From NCBI RefSeq assembly GCF_000725495.1, contig NZ_JNZD01000004.1:1-64000 (forward strand): a stretch of 64,000 bases of DNA, in the 5' to 3' direction. This document shows, piece after piece, positions 42,652 to 50,900 of this stretch (positions are counted from its first letter, which is position 1; every line of letters begins with the position of its first letter). Under the pieces are notes generated by a model. It made no database searches and was not told the origin of the DNA. It worked only from the letters and a program-made list of their open reading frames with translations. This DNA is from Streptomyces aureus (GTDB lineage: Bacteria > Actinomycetota > Actinomycetes > Streptomycetales > Streptomycetaceae). The position numbers and the translations under genes were made by a program.

Positions 42652-43569
42652 TCACGGACGAACGCGGATGACCGTCTTTCCCTTGCGTCGCTCGGTCGGG
42701 TTGAGGGCGGCGACGGCATCGTCGAGGGTCGAGACGTCACCGATGTTCGTCCGCAGCCTTCCGTCCCGGACCCGCCGCACGATCTCACCGAGTTCGGCAC
42801 GATCGGCCTCGACGACGAAGTCCACCGCCAGGCCCTCGGCCGGTCGCGCCTCGGCGGGGCCGACGATGGACACCAGTGTTCCTCCAGTCTTGACCAGGGC
42901 GGCCGACCGCTTCTGAACGTCGCCACCGATGACATCGAAGACCAGGTCGACGTCGCCGACGTCTTCCAGTGCGTCATTCTCGAGGTCCACGAACTCGTGC
43001 GCGCCGAAGTCGAGCGCCTTCTCCCGGTCGCCGGCACGTCCGGTGCCGACGACGTAGGCGCCGGCCTCACGTGCGAGCTGGGTCACCATCGTCCCGACCG
43101 CTCCGGCCGCGCCATGGGCGAGGACGCTCTGGCCGGACTGAAGGCGGCCGTGCTGGAACAGACCCTGCCACGCGGTCAGGCCCGAAATGGGCAGCGAGGC
43201 GCCCACCGTGAAGTCGACATCGCCGGGCAGCGGCGCGAGGTTGCGTGCTTCGATCGCCACGTACTCCGCCAGGGTGCCGTCACGGTGCCAGTCGGCGAGA
43301 CCGAACACCCGCTGGCCGACCGACAGCCCCGTCGTGCCGTAGCCGAGGGCGGTGACCACTCCGGCCAGCTCGTGGCCGGGGATGGACGGCGTCTTGTCGC
43401 GGCCGGCGCGATCGGTCCAGGTCGACGGCCACTCCATCTCGGTCGGCACGAAGCCCGAGGCATGAATCCGAACGATGACGTCGTTGATCGACGCCTGTGG
43501 CTCCGGCCGCTCCACCAGCCTCATCCCTGCCGTTCCCGCAGCCTGGTCCGTCACCACGATCGCCTTCAT
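42652..43569 (-). CDS. NADPH:quinone oxidoreductase-like (MDR superfamily, zinc-independent)
   Basis: A 305-residue medium-chain dehydrogenase/reductase. GroES-like N-terminal domain (PSIPGHELAGVVTALGYG, GQRVFGLADW), nucleotide-binding domain with LAHGAAGAVGTMVTQLAREAG, and a short C-terminus. The structural-zinc Cys set of classical alcohol dehydrogenases is missing, so it belongs to the quinone-oxidoreductase branch. ATG 43569 has GAGGAGGT upstream; an earlier in-frame ATG at 43614 is less likely. Monocistronic by appearance. Confidence 0.9.
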   Translation of the reverse strand: MKAIVVTDQAAGTAGMRLVERPEPQASINDVIVRIHASGFVPTEMEWPSTWTDRAGRDKTPSIPGHELAGVVTALGYGTTGLSVGQRVFGLADWHRDGTLAEYVAIEARNLAPLPGDVDFTVGASLPISGLTAWQGLFQHGRLQSGQSVLAHGAAGAVGTMVTQLAREAGAYVVGTGRAGDREKALDFGAHEFVDLENDALEDVGDVDLVFDVIGGDVQKRSAALVKTGGTLVSIVGPAEARPAEGLAVDFVVEADRAELGEIVRRVRDGRLRTNIGDVSTLDDAVAALNPTERRKGKTVIRVRP

Positions 43570-43794
43570 GGAAAGTACCTCCTCGGTCATTTGTCTCTTT
43601 ATGTCTTCGACCATAGGAGCAAAGCAGCCCTGGAGTATGGTCCATTTTCATGGCTGAACCTTGGGCCACTCAGGGTTCGACCTGTTCCAGCCGCGACGCC
43701 CGCCACGGTGGCGACCAGCGCCGTGAGGTTGTCCCGAGGCCCGGGCCGGTGTCCTTGTAGGTGACGAGGGACGACAGTCGCTACTTTGACGACC

Positions 43795-44289
43795 ATGAGC
43801 GAAACTCCCGCCGTCGGTCCGAGGCCGAACGAGGACACTCCGGCGACGCGCGCCCGAGCCACGCACCTGTTCCCCACGGACGGGGAACGCGTCTGGCGGG
43901 CCTTCAGCGACTTCGGCGGCATCGCCGCCTGGCACCCCCTGATCGCCGCCAGCCACCTGGAAGAGGTACCAGTGGCCACCGGTCACGCCGCCCCGACCGT
44001 GCGCCTGCTGCGCACGGTGGACGGCGCGATGATCCGCGAGGAACTGCTGGAGCGCGACGAACGGCGGCGCACTCTCGGTTACCGCTTCCTCGACAGCCCC
44101 TTCCCGGTCAGCGACTACCGGGCGACGGTCGTGGTCGCCACCCCCCAGGGCCCGGACGGAGGATGCAAAGTCACCTGGACCGCGCTGTTCGTCCCGCACG
44201 ACCCCGCCACCGCCGAGAGCCTGCGGCGCACCTTCGGCGACGACGTCTTCCACACCGGACTGCGTTCCCTGCAGGACCACTTGGACTGA
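43795..44289 (+). CDS. SRPBCC-family (START-like) small protein
   Basis: A 164-residue hydrophobic-pocket protein: RATHLFPTDGERVWRAFSDF, IAAWHPLIAAS, GAMIREELLERDERRRTLGYR and VTWTALFVP form the usual SRPBCC/polyketide-cyclase-2 pattern. Members bind lipids or aromatic ligands; no specific role can be assigned. ATG 43795; an in-frame TTG nine nt upstream is possible. It precedes recQ by about 170 bp. Confidence 0.83.
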   Translation: MSETPAVGPRPNEDTPATRARATHLFPTDGERVWRAFSDFGGIAAWHPLIAASHLEEVPVATGHAAPTVRLLRTVDGAMIREELLERDERRRTLGYRFLDSPFPVSDYRATVVVATPQGPDGGCKVTWTALFVPHDPATAESLRRTFGDDVFHTGLRSLQDHLD

Positions 44290-44462
44290 ATCGGCGATCC
44301 ACCGCCACAGCGACGGCCCCGGATCGGGCACCTCGGCGCCGTCACCGACGGCCGCCGCGGCCAGAGACACGGATCCGCAACTCCTCGAGAACGCGACGGT
44401 TTCCGCCCCCTTCGGGGGTACACGAGCGCCGAACCTCACCGGAGAACGGCGTCAGGAGTGCC

Positions 44463-46193
44463 ATGCGCGTCAAGGTCGGATACTTCAGGACCAGGTCGCT
44501 CAGGAGACGTCTGCGCCGTTGCGCCCGGGAGGTGTTCGGCTGGGAGCGGCTGCGCCCCTCCCAACTCGAGGCCATGACGGCCGTGATGGAGGGCCGCGAC
44601 ACCATCGTGGTGATGCCGACCGGTGCCGGGAAGTCCGCCGTGTACCAGGTGCCGGGTGTACTGCTGAAGGGACCGACCGTCGTGGTCTCGCCCCTGATCG
44701 CCCTCCAGCGGGACCAGGTCGCCCATCTCGCCCGTATCGAGGGGTCCGCGGCCTCGGCCGTCAACTCCGCTCAGCGCGCCCGGGACAACGAAGCGGTGTG
44801 GGAGCGCGTACGCGAAGGCCGCCTGGACTTCCTGTTCGTCTCGCCCGAACAGCTCGCGAAGGACGAGGTGGTGGAACAGCTCGCCGCGGCCGCTCCCGCG
44901 TTGATGGTGGTCGACGAGGCACATTGCGTGTCCTCGTGGGGATACGACTTCCGGCCCGACTATCTGTCCCTGCGCCATGTCCGCGAACGCATCGGCCGGC
45001 CTCCGCTCCTTGCTCTCACCGCCAGTGCGGCGGCCCCCGTGCGGGCCGACGTCGTGGAGCGCCTCGGCATGCGCGAGGCCCACGAGGTGGTCGCGGGGTT
45101 CGACCGCCGCAACATCACGCTGGAGGTCGTACGGCACCGGGGGAACGCGGACAAGCGCCGGTGGGTGGTGGAGCGGGCCGCGGCCGAGGCCAAACCGGGC
45201 ATCGTCTACGCGGGAACGCGCCGCGAGGCGGAGGAGTACGCACAGGAACTGTCGGCGCTCGGATTCGACAGCGCCGCCTATCACGCGGGGCTGTCGGCGG
45301 CCGAGCGCTCCCGCACGCACGACCGCTTCCGGGACGACGCACTGGACGTGGTCGTCGCCACCTCCGCGTTCGGCATGGGCATCGACAAGCCGAACATCCG
45401 CTTTGTGCTGCATGCGTCGGTGCCCGGTTCCCTCGACACCTACTACCAGGAAATCGGCCGGGCGGGCCGTGACGGAGAACCGTCGAGGGCGATCCTCGCC
45501 TACCGGCCCGAGGACCTCGGCGTGCAGCGGTTCCGGACCGGTTCACCGCCCGACCCGGAGGTGCTGGGCGGGCTGATCGACGCGGTACATGAGCACCGGG
45601 GCCCGGTCTCGGCGACGAGCCTGCGTGAACGTACCGGGCTGTCTCCGACACCGCTGACATCGATGCTGCATCTGCTGGAGGAGGCCGGAGCCGTGACGAC
45701 GCGAAAGCGCGGTGCCATAGCGGCCGTGCCCGGGGCACGACGGGACGCCTGCGTCCGCGAGGCGGTGCGGATCGCTTCCGCCCGTGTCGATCTGGAGCGC
45801 TCCCGGGTGGAGATGATGCGGGCGTACGCGGAGACGAACGGCTGCCGCCGGAGGCACATGCTCGGATACTTCGGAGAGACCCTGGCGGCAGGCGACTGCG
45901 CGGGCTGCGACACGTGCACCCCTGCGAAGAAGGCGCAACAGGCCCCCCGCCGGACGGACGACGTCCTGTCCGGTACGGGCCCCGAGCCGCGCGGGCCGGT
46001 GGCGGCCGAGGGCGCCTTCCCGCCCGGGACGCGCGTGGGGCACGAGAAGTGGGGCGAGGGCGAGGTGATGAGCGAGGAGGGGAACAGGATCACCGTCCTG
46101 TTCGAGAGCGTGGGTTACCGCACGCTGTCCCTGCCCGCAGTCCAGGCGCGGGGCCTGCTGACGCCGGTGCGGTCCAACGCGACGGTGGACTGA
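44463..46193 (+). CDS. recQ: ATP-dependent DNA helicase RecQ
   Basis: A 576-residue 3'-5' helicase. Q-motif region FGWERLRPSQLEAM, Walker A VVMPTGAGKSAVYQVP, DEAH box VVDEAHCVSSWGYDFRPDYL, motif V/VI VATSAFGMGIDKPNIRFVLH and YYQEIGRAGRDGEPS, then a zinc-binding RQC-type Cys cluster (CRRRHMLGYF, CAGCDTC). The C-terminal 55 residues (GTRVGHEKWGEGEVMSEEGN) form a PcrA/UvrD-like tudor (DUF3553-type) module instead of an HRDC domain. AGGAG precedes the ATG. Works in recombination and repair. Confidence 0.94.
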   Translation: MRVKVGYFRTRSLRRRLRRCAREVFGWERLRPSQLEAMTAVMEGRDTIVVMPTGAGKSAVYQVPGVLLKGPTVVVSPLIALQRDQVAHLARIEGSAASAVNSAQRARDNEAVWERVREGRLDFLFVSPEQLAKDEVVEQLAAAAPALMVVDEAHCVSSWGYDFRPDYLSLRHVRERIGRPPLLALTASAAAPVRADVVERLGMREAHEVVAGFDRRNITLEVVRHRGNADKRRWVVERAAAEAKPGIVYAGTRREAEEYAQELSALGFDSAAYHAGLSAAERSRTHDRFRDDALDVVVATSAFGMGIDKPNIRFVLHASVPGSLDTYYQEIGRAGRDGEPSRAILAYRPEDLGVQRFRTGSPPDPEVLGGLIDAVHEHRGPVSATSLRERTGLSPTPLTSMLHLLEEAGAVTTRKRGAIAAVPGARRDACVREAVRIASARVDLERSRVEMMRAYAETNGCRRRHMLGYFGETLAAGDCAGCDTCTPAKKAQQAPRRTDDVLSGTGPEPRGPVAAEGAFPPGTRVGHEKWGEGEVMSEEGNRITVLFESVGYRTLSLPAVQARGLLTPVRSNATVD

Positions 46194-46377
46194 CGCATCG
46201 CGAGATGTCCGGCCACCTCGTGGCGGGAGGTCGTACCGGGCAGGGTCACGACCTGGTGCCGGTTCTCGACCGGGGCCGGGTGCAGGTCGGGTGTGCAACA
46301 CACCGGACGGATCCGTACGTGCCCCGGCCGGGCGGGAAAGTCGAGGGTGCCGCGGTACGCGCGGCCCGGCGCGCCGC

Positions 46378-47004
46378 TCAGTTCCGCGGCGGCGGCGCCA
46401 GAGCGCGGGCAAGCGCGCCGCCGAGGCGCTCCGAATGGTCCGGCAGATGCTCCTCGGCCCAACGGGCGGCCAGGGCGAGGAAGTCGGCGAGATCCTCTTC
46501 CACGGCCGTGAGCAGCCGCCGCAGTTCGGCCACGGGCACGTCGATCCGCCGGCCGGTGTCCGTGGCGGAGTCGACGGTCAGCCGGACGGCGGAACCGTGG
46601 CGTTCGGCGCGGGGCGAGGGATCGTGACCGAGCCATGCGGCGTGGCCGTCGCCGTCGAGCACGTCCCACCAGTCGCCCCGGTCCTCCAGCCCGCTGCAGC
46701 AGCCCGGCACCAGAAGGGTGCCGGTGAGGGTGTCGGTCACCCGCAGCCCACCTGACGCGATCAGCGGGTCCCTGGTCAGCAGCCCGTGGAGGAAGCCGCC
46801 GAGCGGGTCGTCGGGACGCGGTGGAAGGTCGTCCTCATCGTCGAGGTCGTTGCAGGTGGCGAGCGCCATCACCGTGGCGCCGACGCCGTCCGGTGTCAGC
46901 GTCCCGTCGAGCGCCAGGAAGCTGAAGGGCTCGACGTCCGAGACCGGCCACAAGCCGAAGGGCTCATGGCTCGGGATCTCCAGCACGGGCTGGACAGTGA
47001 TCAT
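46378..47004 (-). CDS. Hypothetical protein, actinobacterial
   Basis: A 208-residue acidic soluble protein. EPFGLWPVSDVEPFSFLALD, LLVPGCCSGLEDRGDWWDVLDGD and HAAWLGHDPSP are distinctive and look conserved in character, with a helical C-terminus (LRRLLTAVEEDLADFLALAARWAEEHL). No known domain recognised. Strong codon bias supports that it is real. It lies convergent to recQ and downstream of the GNAT gene on the same strand (66 bp). Confidence 0.7.
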   Translation of the reverse strand: MITVQPVLEIPSHEPFGLWPVSDVEPFSFLALDGTLTPDGVGATVMALATCNDLDDEDDLPPRPDDPLGGFLHGLLTRDPLIASGGLRVTDTLTGTLLVPGCCSGLEDRGDWWDVLDGDGHAAWLGHDPSPRAERHGSAVRLTVDSATDTGRRIDVPVAELRRLLTAVEEDLADFLALAARWAEEHLPDHSERLGGALARALAPPPRN

Positions 47005-47070
47005 CCATGAATCATGCCGCGAGCCGTTCGCGGGAGCACAACCGTTTCGGATCCGGAGCCGCGTCCGGGA

Positions 47071-47613
47071 TCAGGGGCGGTCCAGCCCCCACGTCTGCAG
47101 GGCGAAGGGCCGTCCCTTCTCGGTACCGGTGATCAGCGGGAGATCGAGCAGGGTGAAGCCCGCCTTGGTGGCCACGGCGACGCTGGCGGCGTTCTCGGCC
47201 TCCAGCTCCAGGATCACCTGCTCCGCCGCCAGCTGCTCGAACGCGTACGCGGCCATCACCCGTACCGCCCGCGCGGCCAGACCCTGACCGCGGTGCGCCG
47301 GACCGACCGCGTAGCCGATCTCCATGCCCTCGGGCGAACGGCGCAGCATCACCTCGCCCAGCGGTGCTCCCCCGTCGATGGTGATCGCCAGGAGGACGGC
47401 CGTGCCCTCCGCGCGCAGCTGCCGGGCCCGGTCCAGGCGGGCGTGCGAGGCGGCGGCGTCGAAGGGGGAGACGATCGGGGTCCAGTACGCGATGTCGGGG
47501 TGGTCGAACAGCTCCGGCATCGCCGGCACGTCCCCCTCCGTCCAGTCGCGGAGGACGAGCCCCTCCCCCGCGAGCTCGATCCGCTCGGGAAAGGACGACG
47601 TGGTGCTGCTCAT
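47071..47613 (-). CDS. GNAT-family N-acetyltransferase (RimJ/RimL type)
   Basis: A 180-residue GNAT. GEGLVLRDWTEGDVPAMPEL at the N-terminus, GEVMLRRSPEGMEIGYAVGP, the acetyl-CoA loop HRGQGLAARAVRVMAAYAF and ENAASVAVATKAGF are typical of RimJ/RimL-like acetyltransferases. ATG 47613. Substrate (amine, protein N-terminus or antibiotic) not predictable. Confidence 0.9.
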   Translation of the reverse strand: MSSTTSSFPERIELAGEGLVLRDWTEGDVPAMPELFDHPDIAYWTPIVSPFDAAASHARLDRARQLRAEGTAVLLAITIDGGAPLGEVMLRRSPEGMEIGYAVGPAHRGQGLAARAVRVMAAYAFEQLAAEQVILELEAENAASVAVATKAGFTLLDLPLITGTEKGRPFALQTWGLDRP

Positions 47614-47707
47614 GGTGCGGGACCTCCCTGGCCTGTCGGACCTGGGCAGACTATCCGGGACGGCCGGGAGGGCGGCAAACCGTTTCCCCGCCCACCCCTG
47701 ATGACGC

Positions 47708-48292
47708 TCAGGGGCCGGCCACCCGTACCGCCATCAGCAGCCCGCTCGCCCAGGCCAGACGTACGGAGCGGAAGTCCTTCCGTTCCTCGAGGTCGGCCAG
47801 GAGCCGCCGGACGGCGTCGGCGTGCTCCTCCGGCCAGTCGGGCTGCGGATCGAGGTCGTCGATCAGATAGGTCCCGCCGGGAGCCACGAGCCGCAGGGCC
47901 CTCTCCAGGTGGGTGAACTTGCCGGGCCAGGTGTCCGCGAACACCAGGTCGAACGGCTCCCCGTCGACGTCCTCCAGCCACGCGCCCGCGTCCCCGGCCA
48001 CGAAGGTGACCCGTGGATCGGATCCGAGGTGCTCGCGGGCGACCGCCTGTACGGTCTCGTCGCGCTCGACCGTGACCAGGCGGGCGGCGCCGTCCAGCCC
48101 GTCGAGCAGCCAGGCCGTGCCCTCGCCCACGCCCGTGCCGAGCTCGAGGACCCGGCCACCGGGGCGGGCGGCCGCCAGGGCGGCCAGCAGGGCACCGGTC
48201 CGCTCCTCGCAGGACCGGGTGAAGCCCGCTGCGCGCGCGGCTGTGCGCAAGGCCGGGAGGACGGGCGGAAGGCGGCTCGGGGTGTCATTCAT
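47708..48292 (-). CDS. SAM-dependent O-methyltransferase-like protein
   Basis: A 194-residue class I methyltransferase: RTGALLAALAAARPGGRVLE, GTGVGEGTAWLLDGL (SAM loop), VERDETVQAVAREHL with the acidic ribose-binding residue, FVAGDAGAWLEDVDGEPFDLVFADTWPGKF and YLIDDLDPQPDW. It resembles O-methyltransferase_24-type proteins. The start is ambiguous: three in-frame ATGs at 48370, 48331 and 48292 sit at the same point of three tandem 39-bp repeats. The innermost ATG is used because conserved sequence begins right after it. Confidence 0.85.
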   Translation of the reverse strand: MNDTPSRLPPVLPALRTAARAAGFTRSCEERTGALLAALAAARPGGRVLELGTGVGEGTAWLLDGLDGAARLVTVERDETVQAVAREHLGSDPRVTFVAGDAGAWLEDVDGEPFDLVFADTWPGKFTHLERALRLVAPGGTYLIDDLDPQPDWPEEHADAVRRLLADLEERKDFRSVRLAWASGLLMAVRVAGP

Positions 48293-48382
48293 TCCGAAGA
48301 GGTGTGGAGGGCGGCTCGGGGGCTCGTCCATTCCGGAGGGGTGCGGGCAGTTGCTCGGCATGTCGTCCATTCCGGAAGGGTG
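48266..48382 (-). repeat. Three tandem 39-bp repeats over the methyltransferase start
   Basis: Units at 48344-48382, 48305-48343 and 48266-48304, each 39 bp and in frame, encode HPSGMDDMPSNCP, HPSGMDEPPSRPP and HLFGMNDTPSRLP. Each copy has an ATG at the same place, so translation initiation has been triplicated. Confidence 0.85.
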
Positions 48383-48480
48383 CGGGCCGCGGTGCCCGCA
48401 CCGCAATCCCCTCGCCGGATGTCCGAGGCCGCCGCGCCCCGGCCAACGTGGCTGCCGTTTCCGCGAGTTGGTCCCTCGCG

Positions 48481-48918
48481 CTAGGCGGTGTGGTGCAGCC
48501 AGCGCTGCAGGACCTCGTTGACGTCCGCCGGCAGCGCGCTGATCTGGTCGATGGCGGCCCGGTCCTCGGGCATCGGGGGGACGCCGGCGGCGGTGAGCGT
48601 CGCGTGCAGGTCCAGGCGTCGCTGGTCGCGCGGGTCGATGGTGTAGCTGAGCCGACGCGCCGGGTCGGGCGGCGGCAGCAGGGTGTCGGCCTCGTCGCGG
48701 GGGCGGGGCGCGGCCGTCCAGGCGCTGTCCCAGGTGTCTGTGCCATGGCCGTCCCGGGTGTCTGCGGCGTAGGCGTCACGGCTCTCCACCGCGTAGGGGT
48801 CCCGGCTCTCCACGGCGTAGGCGTCCCGGGCCTCCCCCGCGTGCGGGTTCCGGGTCTCTACGGCGTAGGGGTCGACGAAGGCGCAGGAACTGAGGCTCTC
48901 GCTGCTCCAGGGGGTCAT
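48481..48918 (-). CDS. Hypothetical protein with octapeptide tandem repeats
   Basis: A 145-residue protein in two parts. Residues about 16-60 are repeats of the form DPYAVESR (DPYAVETR, NPHAGEAR, DAYAVESR, DPYAVESR, DAYAADTR), encoded by a 24-bp minisatellite. Residues 85-145 form a compact helical region (RRLDLHATLTAAGVPPMPED, IDQISALPADVNEVLQRWL) that recurs in type in Streptomyces proteins of unknown function. No signal peptide. ATG 48918. Function unknown. Confidence 0.65.
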   Translation of the reverse strand: MTPWSSESLSSCAFVDPYAVETRNPHAGEARDAYAVESRDPYAVESRDAYAADTRDGHGTDTWDSAWTAAPRPRDEADTLLPPPDPARRLSYTIDPRDQRRLDLHATLTAAGVPPMPEDRAAIDQISALPADVNEVLQRWLHHTA

Positions 48919-49230
48919 CTCGGGCTCCTCACCGTATGCGTTGTGGACTACTTGCCCAGAGGTCCCCGGGGCCGGCTTCGGTTGCGCCGGCGGCCGGAGA
49001 TCACGCTGACGGCGTCATCGGCGGGTGATCACCTCGTGTGACCAGCAGACGGCAGCCCCGGCCCCGGTGCGGGATCCGGCCGCTCGGAGCCCGCCGCCGC
49101 GAGCCCACCGCCCGGAGCCCCCCCCCCGCCCGCAACCCGCTTGCGCAAGCCCGCCACCCGGAACCCGGAGACCGGAGCCCCCCCCCGCCCGGAACCCGCT
49201 GCCCGGAGCCCACGCGCCCCGGGCCCATGC
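48919..49230. repeat. Low-complexity intergenic region with long C runs
   Basis: A 312-bp gap downstream of the KAS III gene and upstream of the small repeat protein. From about 49060 to 49230 it is built of degenerate CCCGGAGCCC, CCCGGAACC and CCGCCACC motifs with two runs of about nine to ten C. No gene. The sharp change in composition may hinder sequencing. Confidence 0.6.
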
Positions 49231-50250
49231 TCACCCCCGCCCGCCGTGCCAGCGGACGGCCGCCGCTCCGGCGAAGTCCCCGGCGTGGGCGAAGCCGCCC
49301 AGCACCACCAGGTCGCCGTCCTTCACCCGGCCCGAGGCGACCGCGTCGTCCAGCGTGACCGGGATCGCCGCCCCGAACAGGTTCCCGCACCGGTCGAAGG
49401 TGTTCAGGTGCCGTTCCGGGGGCAGTTGCAGCGCCTCCCGCCAGTTGCGCAGGAAAGTGCGGTTCGGCTGGTTGGTGACGAGGACGTCGATGTCGGCGGT
49501 GGCCACGCCGAGCCGGTCGCACAGGTCCGTGATCACCTCGGGGACCAGCCGGTTGCCGCGGGACAGAACCTTGGCGAGACCGGCGTCGGTGAACCCGATC
49601 CGCAGCTGGGACTCCCCCGGTTCCCAGTACTTGCGCCCGTCGTCGAGCGCCAGGACCATGTCGCCGGCGTGGGCACCGATGTGCCGTGTCTCCACGTCGA
49701 GGACAGGGGAGGCGGCCGACGTCGTCACCCACCCGACCCCGCAGCCGTCGCCCGGGATCGCGGCCTGCGCGAGCCTCCGTACCTCGGACTGGGTGAAGCA
49801 CTGGCCCGCCGCGCTCTGGGCGTTGCAGATCAGCGCGGTCCTCGCGTCCGTGGTGGAGAGGATCTGCCGCGCCAGCTTCAGCATGTGGACGAAGGAGGCG
49901 CAGCCCGCGTTGGCCACGTCGACGAGCCACTCCGGGTTCAGGCCCAGCCGGCGTGCCACCTCGGTGCCGGCGCCGACGAACGGCAGATCGGGCAGCTGGC
50001 TGTGCACGAGCAGGACGTCGACGCCCCGGATCTCGTCCCTGCCGTGCCGCTCGATCAGGGGCTGCACGGCACGTTCGATCATGTCCGTGTTGGTCTCGTC
50101 CGCGGCGACGTGGTGCCGTGCGGGCGGGGCCTTGAACATGGCGTGCCCGCGGAGCTTGTCCTCCGCTCCCGGGTACTCGGTGTAGAACTCGGCGGGGACC
50201 GGATCGCCGGGCAGGTAGCCCGAGACGTCGGTGAGGCTGACCGTGGTCAC
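49231..50250 (-). CDS. KAS III (FabH)-like protein with Cys but no catalytic His
   Basis: A 339-residue thiolase-fold protein. The nucleophile Cys117 sits in DVANAGCASFVHML, and Asn290 in RCGNLFGAAIPVTL fills the usual Asn place. Where FabH has a His (xPHQAN) the sequence reads VLVTNQPNRTF, so His is replaced by Asn260. This suggests acyl transfer or a modified condensation in place of normal decarboxylative chemistry. GTG 50250 overlaps the SRPBCC gene stop by 4 nt. Last gene of the four-gene operon from 53912. Substrate unknown. Confidence 0.85.
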   Translation of the reverse strand: MTTVSLTDVSGYLPGDPVPAEFYTEYPGAEDKLRGHAMFKAPPARHHVAADETNTDMIERAVQPLIERHGRDEIRGVDVLLVHSQLPDLPFVGAGTEVARRLGLNPEWLVDVANAGCASFVHMLKLARQILSTTDARTALICNAQSAAGQCFTQSEVRRLAQAAIPGDGCGVGWVTTSAASPVLDVETRHIGAHAGDMVLALDDGRKYWEPGESQLRIGFTDAGLAKVLSRGNRLVPEVITDLCDRLGVATADIDVLVTNQPNRTFLRNWREALQLPPERHLNTFDRCGNLFGAAIPVTLDDAVASGRVKDGDLVVLGGFAHAGDFAGAAAVRWHGGRG

Positions 50251-50900
50251 CGTGCCACCGCCCGCACGGGAGGCACACTGACGGGCAGGCCGTTGCGGTG
50301 GCGGTGTTCCAGGATCGCCTTCAGGTTGTTCAGCTCCACGGTGTGTCCCGCGTAGAACAGGTCCCAGTAATCGCCGACCCACGGGCGGTCGGCGCGGGGC
50401 GCGAGGGCGGGGTCCGGGTTCGCGTCGTAGTACGGATGACGGCAGTTGGTCCAGGTGACCACCGATCCCGGCTTGTCGAGCACCAGTCGGGCCGGGACGA
50501 CCCGCATCAGATAGATCATCCACAGCTTGTCGCCCTGGTCCCAGGAACAGTGGTAATCCACCGTCAGGGCCTCGGGGTTGGCGACCACCTTGCAATAGAT
50601 GCTGGTGTCGTCCTCGAGGCGGTCGCGGCCGACCCACAGTCCGGGCGTGCCCGAGGGGGCGAAGTCCCGCAGGCTGCAGGTCCATTCCTCCAGGTGGTGC
50701 CCCTGGCTCAGGTAGTCGTAGGTCAGTTCCGGCGGACAGTCCACGTACGCGTGGATGGTGCAGTACTGCCCGTAGACCTGGTGGTGGGGATAGACGGAAT
50801 GGGTCAGTTCCACGCAGTGGGCGGTCAGTTCGTCCTTGCCCGGGTTCTCGATCCGCATCAGGCCGGGGATGTCAGCCAACGTGGACGACGCGTCGCTCAT
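50247..50900 (-). CDS. SRPBCC-like protein of the ThDP/KAS III operon
   Basis: A 217-residue protein with features of the SRPBCC/START fold: QVYGQYCTIHAYVDCPPELTYDYL, GHHLEEWTCSLRDF, VDYHCSWDQGDKLWMIYLMR and VTWTNCRHPYYDANP. Such proteins bind hydrophobic intermediates and some act as cyclases. Several His and Cys residues could bind metal. The gene starts 29 nt inside the end of the ThDP gene and overlaps the KAS III gene by 4 nt, so all are made together. Fold call is moderate; function unknown. Confidence 0.65.
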   Translation of the reverse strand: MSDASSTLADIPGLMRIENPGKDELTAHCVELTHSVYPHHQVYGQYCTIHAYVDCPPELTYDYLSQGHHLEEWTCSLRDFAPSGTPGLWVGRDRLEDDTSIYCKVVANPEALTVDYHCSWDQGDKLWMIYLMRVVPARLVLDKPGSVVTWTNCRHPYYDANPDPALAPRADRPWVGDYWDLFYAGHTVELNNLKAILEHRHRNGLPVSVPPVRAVAR

